From positions 186,001 to 250,000 of the forward strand of contig NW_024104664.1 in assembly GCF_003945595.2 (NCBI RefSeq): 64,000 bases of DNA. Reading direction: 5' to 3'. The first letter of the stretch is position 1, and each line of letters begins with the position of its first letter. Source of the stretch: Pipra filicauda (lineage: Eukaryota; Chordata; Aves; Passeriformes; Pipridae). Position numbers and translations under genes: made by a program. Below are positions 12,436 to 23,264 of this stretch, one piece after another. The notes under the pieces were generated by a model. The model ran no database searches. It was not told where the DNA came from and saw only the letters and a program-made list of their open reading frames with translations.

Positions 12436-15400
12436 CTTACAAAAGGACATTTGGGAAAAGAGGGGGAAAAAAAGACTGGTCTGGAGAGTATTCATTTTGG
12501 TGCAATGCAAGTTAAAACATTTTGTGCTTTTCATCACAAGAACAGCTGTACAATATTTGCTGCCTCAATTCCTTCAGTGTTCCAATTAAAGACTGCATAG
12601 ATCCTGAGCTGGAATGTGTGGAAATGGGAAATGGTCGGGATATAAAAGATTACAAATCCCCTTTAATTTATGCTTTCAAATGCTTAACACAGAGCTATAA
12701 TTGCAATTTTAATCACATGTGTTCTGTGTGTGCATTGAATACCGAGGTCTCCATGTGTCAACTAGCACCCAGTAAAGCTGCAGAGATTTTTTTTCACTTT
12801 AATATATTCATGTTAACATGTAAAAAGATCCATTTTAAAGGCTCTGAAAAAAATAGTAAGTGACAGCTTCAACTATAACTGTCAAAAACAAGTGGATATA
12901 AAATTCCAGCTTGCCACTAATGGCAGGGTACTTTTTTGTTTTGCCTTCAAACACTTCAAAAACAACCTGCTCAAGGTGGGTGGCAAACTGCTATTTTATG
13001 CCCTATGGATAAGTGTCACCAGCGATGCCACCAGATTAGCTAAGCAGGTCTGCTGAGAAGAGCTAAAAGTGAATGCAAATAGCACTAGGTTTTTGAGATG
13101 GCTTCTTTCTTGATTTTATGTCTTTTTTATGTTGTCACTTATAGCAGGAACAAGACTTACTTTACACAGCAATTTTTCTGTTTGATGAAATCTTATTTCA
13201 AATGTTTTAAACCTTCAAATACCTGAAGTGTTCTGCACTTCTTGTTTCAATTTCAGACGTATTTTCTTTCATTGTAGTGTGGTGGCACTTTTGTCACCAT
13301 TATTTAAATAAAATGGAAGAAATCACAGGGTAAAACACTGTTTTCTGGGACTAAGGGTTGCAGAGGCTGATCCTAAGCTGTTTCAAAACTGACACTTTCG
13401 CACTTGCTGTGGAAACACTGAGCTGAACACATCCATAACCTTGAAAGGGTCTCAGCTACATTTAGGCTTAAAACACCAACATCTAAAATGGATACAAGTG
13501 TTGTCAGGACCTAAAATATTGTCAGCTGGAGAAGGTCAATAGCATTTCACCATTAACCTCTCCCTTTCTTAAAATATACACAACAGCCTCACATATAACA
13601 TAAACCAGTCTTAAAGAAAAGGATGTGATCAGGAGATACAATTCACCCCAACGATAGTAGCAAAATTTCACTGAAGATAATGAAACTTGATGATTGTAAA
13701 TCGCTTCAGGATATCAGAATCTTATCCAGTATTTCCTTATAAGTCTTATGTTACAGCCCAAAATGAATAAAGAAATAAGATTTAAATGAGCAGTATAAAA
13801 AAAAAAAACCACCCAACCAAAAATAAATCACATATTGAGAAAATTTAATCTTTAAAATGGAAAAAAATATTATTTTATTTAAAGACATCAATATTTTATC
13901 TAGCAATATTTTCCAGCAAGTATTAACCATGAATATTTAATGTGTACATGTGAGCAATTTATAAACAGAAACAAAAATGAAAATGTTTAAACTATACTGG
14001 ATATGCTCCTATAAAGATTCAAATTGAATCATATCATCAAACCAATAGTAAATTCAAGAGTTAGAAGCCTACTCTTTATGAAATTGCTCTCCAGCTAGTA
14101 AAGCTTGTAAGTGTATTTTTATTCAAGTGCATAGTTTTATCTACAGAAAATATTTTGCATCTGTATCAATTTCAATTTAATTTCTTCAGGAAATATTTTG
14201 AGATCTGGGCCTCTCTTCTCCCCATACAAGAGGGAGGGACAGAAACGAATAGCTCAGATTTATGATCCAAAATAAACTACTTCAACAAAATTCTGTTTTA
14301 CTACAGCATTCCAGAGGCCTTTTTTCCATCCCAACTGGCAGTGTCATTATCTGTCTCCTAGGGCAGTACCACCAGGCAGCAATGAAAATATAAACGGATC
14401 AACTAATCTGACATTTTGTTTAAAATTATTTGGAAGTTCCTACACAAGGTGCTTCTTACACAGGTCATCTTTGGAGGAGCTGATTTCCAGCTGTGAGCAG
14501 TATCAGAGATGAACTCAGCATCTGCCTGCCTGCTCCTGGAAAAGCTATGCTGGAGTAAACTCAGAACTAGTCAACTGTAATTAACTCTATCCAGCCCATT
14601 TCATCTCACAACAGTAGCCACATCTAGGTTTTAATTAAAATCTGCTTTCAGCATCTCTGCTACCTGAAGCTCCAATACCTCTGCCCCCCCTCTCCTCTCT
14701 GCTGTTCACACTCAGCTCCTTCTCTGCTGCTCCATGCAAGAAGAGTAGTAAAAGCATCATTCCTGGTGGTTCTTTACTGGTAGCCTTGTCTCACTGGGCT
14801 CCAACTCATAATCCTTGTGTGTTTCTCACTTCCTTCCCTTCAAGGGAACAGAAAATCTCTCTACCACCCCAGTGTAAATTGGTATTTACAGCTAAGTCTG
14901 TGCTACTGAATGTGATGACATTTCTATCATTAGCTTTACCTGAGTTTTACAGCAAATCAGTCTTTACATTTCTTTGAGCGTAACCACAGAACTAAAGAGA
15001 CAAATTCGTTTATACAACAGTACAGTCCCCAATTTTCTACTCCTTTTAGCTCAAGGCCAATCAATAGCAGCACCTCATTCCCCAGTTTTGGCAATGCCAG
15101 GACACGCTCCTCAGGGTTATCATTAACTTTACTGCTCTGACAACAAGCTCACATGCTCACACTTCACTGTTTGGACTTCAAGATGAACCCTGAGCTGAAG
15201 TGCTGCCAGCAGAAAAATCAGTGCCAAAAATCATTTTGCCCACAAAACCTCTCTCAGTCTCCAGGAGCAGGAAGGAAGTATTTTGCAGAGAATGGCTTCC
15301 CAAGGTATAAAGTGGAGTTATCCGTGTCATTACTCTCTACATGACTCCTCCTGAGTGCACTCCTCGAAACACAGCTGCAAATACCACAGGTTAGAAAGAC

Positions 15401-18326
15401 AAAGAATGTCTCAGTCAGTGTTGGTGGAGGACTAGCAGATCAAGAAGCAACTGTGTGGAAGCCAGGAGGATTAGCTACTGTCTTTGAGGAGAGGGTGGGT
15501 AAAGGGAAGATGTACTCTGTGCTATCCTAGCAGTTGAACTCCCCACCCCCTCTGTGTCATGCTGGGGGAAATGATTGGAAGATTTGTGTCTCAAATGTTC
15601 AGATCTTCTAGAAAAGAAATTTCTTTTATATTGCTATTATATTGCTCAAAAGATCAAAGTTATTTCTTCTTTGTTCTCTTCCCTGTTCTGGAGTCTAATT
15701 TCATTTCTGCTTTCAGGTAAAAAGACTCATGATCACAGTATGTGCATAACTGTGTCTCTGTGCCTGTCTTTTGGTAGGTCTGTTCAAGCTTTCTATGCCT
15801 CCGTAAGTTTTGAGCACACTATTTCATTTCAACAAACACTAGAGGTATCAACTGTGAGGCACAAATATACAATGAATCAGGCTTATGAATCCTTCTGCTC
15901 TCAGATAACTGATTTCTCTTTGGTTTGGCATGGATAGTAGGTAGTATTTCTTTTTGTCTGTACTGGTTTCCCTCCTTAGTCATACCCATCAGATTTGCTT
16001 TCAAATTCTGAGCACACCGACCACACCAGGCAGGGCAGCTTACTCTAAAGAAAAAATGCCTAAGGAAGCAGAGAGGAGAACAGGAAAACTCCCTCTGAAA
16101 AACAGGGAAATTCCCTGGGTTGCACAAGTTTTGGTCAGGAGCAACAGTGCCGAGCAGGTCACTGCAGGTGTTGCCAACACTGCTAGAGTCACCAGGAAGG
16201 TAGAGCAGTGGGGCAGCTGGTAGTGCTTGCTGACACTTCACCAACTTCCCAGAAGAATATTCAGAGCACCAAGCCAATTTCTCAAAAGAAACTTAAATTG
16301 CATCATTTACAAGGCTAGTCAGGATGCTTTTTCACCATGGAGCCTCGAAGGGCTCCAGAATTAATCCTGCCTGAATTCCCAATCCTGTCTCGTATTTCTT
16401 ATTCTGATTCAGCACTATGTCCCTATGCCAGCATCATTGGCCAGAAAAGTCAAAATTCACTCACAAATATTTCCCTATTCTTTTCCCCTTCCAGCTCTGA
16501 ACTCAAGTCAGGAAACAGGCCTGATTCTGGTGCTGACCTCACTGCAGTAAATCTGAGTTAACTTCTGTCACCACCACACCTTTGGGAGGGAATGGAGATT
16601 CACACTGAGACAATGCAGAACAAAAGCCAGGTTCTTTGTTGCACTGGTTCATCCCATTAACTTCAATGGGACTTAGAGCTGTGTTAAAAACTATCCAATA
16701 TAAGCGTGAGGAGACCATCAAGTCACAAGCACTTTTATATTTGTATCACTCTTAACCAAAAGGGGATTATTTTCACCAAAAATGAGTTTAAAGAGGAGAG
16801 ATATTGTCTGCTTTATTCTGGTTGTCATAACTATCAGGGTTATAACTGTCTGATGTGTTCAAACACCTGACAGGGGATGCAAAAAAAGATGGTGCCACAG
16901 TTCTTGAGAGTGGACATGGGAGAGAAAAAGGGAGATCTCAACCCTTCTTTTTATTGAAAGTTCAGATGCAGTAAAAATATCCAGAAGAACACAGTTGCAT
17001 ATCCATTTGGAAAGTGAAAAGGTCTTGGGACACATTACCAATTTATCACATAGATTTAGATTGACTTTCTTAGAAAACCTGTATTCATTTTTCTAATCAA
17101 CTGAAAATACACAATAGCCCCTCAAGATTCTAAGGTAGAATTTTAAATCAGATTGTATTAGTTAGCCAACACATTTTGTTACTTAAGAAACCCCAAGAGG
17201 CAATGGCCCATGGTCCTTGTTTCATAAATAGAATGCTTAACCTGGGAAAAATATTTATCCTTGAAAAATTGGTCACGTGCACCCATAGATTATGAGGACA
17301 GAAGACACCACTAAACTCTTCATGTCTAACCACTTGTAACAAAGAACAGACATGTTTACGTCCTTGTTTCTGTACTAACCCTCAAAAAATGACTACAGAC
17401 CACCTTTCAAAAAGACAGCCTCTCTTGATCCCAAACCATTATTTCTATTCAAACTATTAGTTTGGAAGGCAGTCTAATTATGGCAGTCTAGAGAGAGAGA
17501 TTTGGAGACCACAAAATAAACCACACAGTGTTTTTGCAGAATACTTAAGACAGAGGGTGCCCAATTTTCATCTGACTCTTCCAGTGAGTATCACATACCT
17601 TGATGCTGCATTCCACATGACTTTGAAATCACAAATTATTTTAACTTTATCACATACAAAGGAACTCCCAAGTTCTAATGCAGAGTTCTATGAACATTGT
17701 CAAATATAAGCAATAGACTGGTCTGTTCTATTCACTTGGAATTCTGCAGCAGACAGCAAGCACTAAACAGGCAAAGGAAAAACAATTTTCCTGTAACAAA
17801 GCAGAATAGCAGAATGCAACTTGGGTTTTTACCTTGTGCAACAAACCATTTTGTCCAGCCTGGTTAAAAGAAAAAAAACCCAAACAACTATGCCTCCCCA
17901 CTGCCATAGACAGCACAGATCAAGATAAGAAATTACAATTTCTGACTGTTTTGAATACAATAATTTTTCAGAGCTGATCTCAGCAGAACCATAGGAAGAC
18001 AACTAAAACCAACCATGCAACAAATGTGAGGCTGCACACAACAAATTTAATGCATCACCCACTGTATTGCTTTTTGTACCTAATATTTCATCTCTTCATT
18101 TTTTGTATCCCTACTTTCTACCAATATTTATAATTGCAGCATATATTTTTGCCTTTACTGTTTCATATATCTCTTCATTCACATATTCAGGCTACTTTAC
18201 TTTTCATACTGTTCCAAAATGGTCTCCCTGTCTCATGCTGTCACCCCTCCTTACAAAATTTATTTCCTTTGATATGTTACAATGAAGGAAAATTAAAAAA
18301 GAAAAATGAGAAGTCTTAGAAAAGAT
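12436..18326. other. Noncoding block with one ancient repeat
   Basis: No gene is supported. The largest frames are 15819-16277 (-, 152 codons) and 15575-15937 (+, 120 codons). They overlap on opposite strands, show no domain, and sit in a mildly GC-richer patch where long chance frames are expected. The 113-codon frame at 12522-12863 (+) is cysteine-rich but matches nothing I know. Region 13790-14000 is very AT-rich with a 12-A run at 13797-13808. Pyrimidine-rich text lies at about 14680-14730. A short direct repeat GGCAGTCTA occurs twice near 17468-17490. Confidence 0.55.
16640..16690. repeat. Ancient palindromic interspersed repeat, copy 2 (core)
   Basis: It carries the near-palindromic core TCCCATTAACTTCAATGGGA at 16652-16671, preceded by TTGCACTGGTTCA. 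The core matches the arm sequence of the repeats at 6292 and 63391. Only the centre is recognisable. The palindromic core makes the orientation uncertain. Confidence 0.4.
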
Positions 18327-18366
18327 GCAGAGGCCTCTTCCAACACTAACAATTCTGGGATTCTAT
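18327..18366 (+). mobile_element. CR1 LINE 3'-terminal remnant
   Basis: About 40 bp resemble the last bases of CR1: GCAGAGGCCTCTTCCAACAC, then AACAATTCTGGGATTCT. In the intact family this is GGTCCCTTCCAACC followed by ATTCTATGATTCT. It runs directly into an AT-rich tandem duplication. It is short enough that it could be a coincidence, though the order of motifs fits. Confidence 0.55.
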
Positions 18367-18420
18367 TTCACAATTTTAATTTAATTTAATAATAATTCTA
18401 TTTCACAATTTTTTAATTTT
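18360..18420 (+). repeat. 35-bp AT-rich tandem duplication
   Basis: ATTCTATTTCACAATTTT occurs at 18360-18377 and again at 18395-18412, separated by a TAATTTAAT-type filler, giving a 35-bp period and nearly two copies. It begins at the end of the CR1 remnant, so the first unit probably arose from the CR1 terminal repeat region and then duplicated by slippage. Confidence 0.85.
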
Positions 18421-21400
18421 AATACTGGATGCTATTTTATTAATATATCCCATAAACATTCCTGAATATTTATCTTACTTTAGAGTAAGGTTGGTTTATC
18501 AGACAATACCCACTCACAACTGCAATAGACTTTAAGGAAAATTTTCAACATGGCTTGAGAGCCTTACATACCTCATTACTCTTCATAACTGGAAAAATAT
18601 GCTCTATTTTTAAAGACAAAAATCAATAGGTTTTTCAACATTAGGTACAGTTTATTATATTACATGATCCAACTGTCAGCTGATGTAGATCTTTGGAGTT
18701 GTAGTCATGTCAATGAAGATACATTAAAATTATTCAGATTAATACATCACATGTATTTTAATGTATTTATTATTATTTAATCATAACAATTTAAAACAGC
18801 AACATCTCCTTAGTTTTGTTGGGGTTTTAACTTTGCTACAGTAATATTACCAAGAATAATTATTAACAAGAATGTTAAAGTTTCATCCTGGTTTTGAAAA
18901 AGCTACATTACTTTTAACGTTAAATAACATTTGCCTAAACTAGAACTATTCTGATTTGTTGTTCCTTTCTAAATTTTGCTCACAGTCTTCCAGTGACAAA
19001 GCAATTCAAATTCATGTAATGTTTAAATGCTTCAAACAAATTCACAAAGCTGTATATTTGTTTTCTAACAAAGAGAGAAAAACTCTCTTTGTTTTTTAAT
19101 ATTTGTTATGATACAAGTCTCTGCTGTATCAGAAAGTTCATGCACATATTTATGAAATAGGAGTAATCAGAATTACACTCCTTCTTACAGTGCTTTAAGA
19201 CACACATATGAAGAAACTTTTTTTTATTATTTTTCCTGCTTTTCAGGGAACTGAGAGTCATGGTTTCTAGATTTTTCTTGAAAGATTTAATTAGCTAATG
19301 TTAGGAAAAAAAATATTTTCCCAAAGACAGGTAATTTCAGTTTTAAACAAGTGCAGAAATTTAGTTAAAAGAGGTGAAAAAAGTGCTTCAGCTTCCACCT
19401 TCCTCCTCACTGGGTGCACATGTGGACTGCCTGCGGTCTTACCACTCCGCCCATCCCTCTCTCCATGCTGAGCTAAAACCTCATCAGATTGGCTTCTGAC
19501 CTCACCACTGAACTGAGAGAGGGTCCTCCACTTGCTACACTGACAGTTCTCAACCACAACAGCCTTGAAGAGCCTCCCTTCTTATTGTCTCCCCTCCTGC
19601 TTCCAGCTCTCATTTCACTGTATTTCCAGCTCTTTTGGCTTTCTCTGAGGAGAAATTCACACAAGGCTTTAGATAGAAACTACATCCCCTTTGTCCACCT
19701 TCAGGACAACTCTTCACAAACAGAGAGATCACTGTGTGCTACAGGTTATGCTGAGAGTGTCCTTGTCTCCTACATGGATGGGTATCTGATCTCATACAAA
19801 GGAAAAAGCCAGTGAAACACTTCAGTGATTTAATACTTTCCCACTGCTAATAATAATCACCCCAGGAGGTCAACACGTGAAATAGTGGCAAAATATCTTG
19901 ACAGCTGCATAAAGAAGTCCATGGCAGAGTAAAACACACAATGTCAAGACAACCTGACATGTGAAAAGCCCCTAAAAAGCAGTGCCAGCACCTGACAGTG
20001 CTTTGGCATCACAGTTCTGTACAGAAAGAGCCAGGCAGGCTGTGCTAGCCATGGGCTCCCACAGGAAGAGTTACTACTCCATGGTGACCAAGCTGGCAGC
20101 TTGGAAACTTGGGAGCAACAGACCTATGAGCTGCAGTAAATTAGATTTACTGAAGATGCAAAGTAACACAAAGATAGGGGCATAGTCTTGATCACACTGG
20201 TCTCACACACCCTGTTTGTTCAAGGGTTTCTGTCAGGTTTTCTGCATCCCCCATGGTCAGAAGTTCTCATACATTCATCTAATTCATGACGCCTCTGACA
20301 ACTCAAAGTCTAGTGCTGATGCTCTGCACCACAATCAAATCAAACTTCCTTCCCAGTTTACTGCAAACATAGTGTTTTGTTCTACATCAAAGAATAATCT
20401 TCTACATAATGTATTGTAGATCTACAGCATATGACTGTAAAAATGTATTTCCTTTCCTGTCTGATTGTTCCCTAAATGTTATTATTGTTATTATTACCCT
20501 ATGCCAGGGAACCTTTCTCCTACTTTAAAGTCACTACAAAACAGCCTCTGTTGCTACTTCAGGACAGTGCTCTCACATAAAGGTACTGTCTGCTGGTATA
20601 GTTTCATCTCTCTCCGAACCAAAAAATTTGATCTAACAAGACAATGAAAAAAGAAGAAAGGTTTCCCTCCCCTGGCATAGCTGTACCCCCACGAGGGAGT
20701 TTGCATCACTGTTCTGGGGGGTCTGAACTCTTCTCAGCCAACACAGAGTTATTCTACAGCATAAACCAGGCTTCAAAGTTGGGACCTAGTTCATAGTGAA
20801 GAAAAGTTCCTCAATCAAAATGTGAATATTTATCGTTAATTCCTTATAATAAACTGATAAAGCTGAGTAAACCTTCAGTAAATATTACAAATGCATTTAT
20901 GATTTTCATACAAATTCCTGTTCCTCTGCTCTGTTTTCACTCATTAATAATTTCTCATGTCATTGCTTCTTCTTGTCTCTGTTCCCAAGGCCTCTTTTAC
21001 AGACTGTTTTGTTGTTTTACAAGACATAGCCATCTTTCCCAAGACCCAATCCATTTTCACATCAGCTACACTAATTGGCAACAGACCTGACACATTTCTT
21101 GATTACAAGTTAAAACACTTAGAACAAAGCTTTAAACCTTTAAAAAAGAAAAGCAAAAATGCAGTAAAGAAAATGTCCTCAATTAAATAGTCTTTAAATG
21201 GAATTCTCTGGGAAGCAAAAGAAGAGAGAGACCGAATTGTGAAAGACCACCCTGTTGTAGTACTATTTAAATCCCCAGAGGTTTTATTTAAGAAACTGAG
21301 TGTTCTGGATTATAGTCAAAAAAGGACTTCAAGCTTTTAAAGATATATAATATTTGTTCTATTTCCATGCAAATAGTTTCTCTCTTCAGGTAACTTTAAA

Positions 21401-22847
21401 CCAGTACAATATTAGGTTTTTTTATAAAGATGCTGGCGTTTAAATATTTTCAGGACTTATGATAAAATCTGTATCACACAAGGTAGGTGGTTCTTTCTGT
21501 AGTTGACAGACTTAGTATTGCTTTAGGAATGGTATCTAGATGGGCCATCATTTCTTATTTTATTATCAAATTGTCCAGAATTACCAAAATTTTGCATTGT
21601 GTTATAATAAAAAAAAATAAAAACAGCCAAAGAATAAAAAATGAAGCATTTAGATTTGGAAGTTGATTTCAATCAGCTTATAAGCATGTGTCGTGGTCCT
21701 GGCCAGAACCAAGACATCATGCTTTGTGGAATTTTGTTTGTGGACATTTTCCTTCTCAAAATGTTTCAGGTTTATTCCAATTAGTAATAAACCTGGTGGG
21801 AGTTTGGTTATTTTTGTGGAGGGAATAGGGGAGAGGGTAATATGTAAAAAACAAAGAACAGACCAGAAGAGAAAACAGATTAATTGATTCACCTAAAAAA
21901 AAAAAAAAAAATCTTATTTTTGGTGATTTTTACATCAGGTTTCTTCAAGCTGTAAATGAATCTGAATCCTATCTATTACTTCTTATTCTTATCACTGGTA
22001 GAAGGCCTGGGGGTTTCTACTGCAGCAGCAAGAGGTTAATACCATCAAGAAATGAGAGGAGCTAATGGGAACCAATACTTCTGACTCCAGACCTTGCAGT
22101 AAAGAGTCATGGCCTGAACTGCTCCCATGGAAGGTTACAACGTTCCTTAAAAGAAAATCAAAGAAAGTCATCAGCACCACATGCTAACAAAACTGTAAGA
22201 TTTATTTCTTCTTGAAGAGAATTTACTGCCTGGAGGACCGACGTCAATACAGATACTCTGGACCATTATAAAAATTAAGATAATATACTCTTTTTAAAAT
22301 TGAAAGATACCACAGATGCATAAGGATTAAAAACATGTTCTAATATTGCAAAGTAAATTGTGTGAACAAAGAAGTCAGAAAATGTCTCAGTTAAGGCCTC
22401 ACCTTACTGTTCTTTTAATTGCTCCAATCCCCAAAACCTTTCCTCAGTATTGCAGGAAAAATGGTACCAGTTTAGATGATGCTGAAAGCACTCGCTTAGA
22501 AAGATTTTCTGAAGTAATGCAGAAATAAATATAGTAAAAAGGAAGCTTGTTAGACTTTAGAAATAAATTTAGTAAAGATAGGCTACAAATCTAACAGGTC
22601 CTACATTAGGAAAAGTAGGATATTCTCATTAATTCTATCTAGCAATTACAGGGTAAGGTTTTCCACAATGTACTGAAATGTGTTGAAAAATAGATATTTA
22701 TCTGATAATATTCTTCAATACACAGCTTTCTACTCTAACTTAAACCTGAAAATGTTCCTCTGTGACTCATAAAATAGAGGAATGTGATCTGGGTGACAGT
22801 ATATAGATCTAGCCACAAAGGAATTATTCCATCTCTTCTTTCTGGGT
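18421..22847. other. Noncoding block
   Basis: No gene or named mobile element is seen. Contents include the 19067-19093 hairpin, a GC-richer patch at about 19380-19640 with overlapping frames on both strands (19291-19557 -, 19489-19815 +), a 17-A run at 21895-21911, and AT-rich stretches at 18600-18900 and 21330-21660. None of the frames has a recognisable domain. Confidence 0.55.
19067..19093. repeat. Perfect 11-bp inverted repeat with 5-nt loop
   Basis: The left arm is AACAAAGAGAG (19067-19077), the loop is AAAAA and the right arm is CTCTCTTTGTT (19083-19093). A run of T follows on the plus strand. It looks like a stem-loop terminator, but in a vertebrate nuclear genome it has no such role by default. 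It may be chance or a remnant of a small inverted duplication. Confidence 0.9.
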
Positions 22848-23117
22848 AGTGACAAAACCTGAGGGAATGGCCTGAAGTTGTGTCAGGGGAGGTTTAGGTT
22901 GGATATTAGAAGAAGGTTCTTTACCCAGAGGGTGATTGGCACTGGAATAGGCTCCCCAGGGAAGTGGTCACAGCACCAAGCCTGACAGTTCAAGTGTTTG
23001 GACAATGCTCTCAGGTACGTGGTGTGACTCTTGGGGGTGCCCTGTGCCGGGCCAGGAGTTGAATTTCAATTATTCTTGTGGGTCCCTTCTAACTCAGGTT
23101 ATTCTATGATTCTATGA
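22848..23117 (+). mobile_element. CR1 LINE, 5'-truncated 3' end
   Basis: Diagnostic text in order: GAGGGAATGGCCTGAAGTTG, GGGGAGGTTTAGGTTGGATA, AGGCTCCCCAGGGAAGTGGT, TCTCAGGTACGTGGTGTGAC, GGGCCAGGAGTTGAATTTCA, GGGTCCCTTCTAACTCAGG, and two copies of the terminal ATTCTATG repeat (23100-23117). The wording differs from the copy at 7819, so the two belong to different CR1 subfamilies. The clean terminal repeat and lower decay suggest that this is one of the younger insertions in the window. No coding capacity remains. Confidence 0.95.
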
Positions 23118-23242
23118 CCTGTTTCCCATAGATAAGTAGCAGGAAAGCAAAAGTTAAAGGCCAAAAAACGGAGAAATAGAGAAGCCAGATCATTGTTCAA
23201 ACATGCATTCTCTGTGCAGAATTATTCTCACTCTCAAGCTAA

Positions 23243-23264
23243 ATATATATATATATATATATAT
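23243..23264 (+). repeat. (AT)11 microsatellite
   Basis: An uninterrupted run of 11 AT units. The reading-frame consequence is a YIYIYI stretch in two spurious open frames (23203-23418 + and 23239-23550 -). Confidence 0.95.

Noticed and set aside
12522..12863. 113-codon cysteine-containing plus frame resembling a small secreted protein
   Set aside because: There is no signal peptide, no regular cysteine spacing and no family that I recognise.
15819..16277. 152-codon minus-strand frame as a gene
   Set aside because: It has no domain, overlaps a plus-strand frame, and has unremarkable composition.
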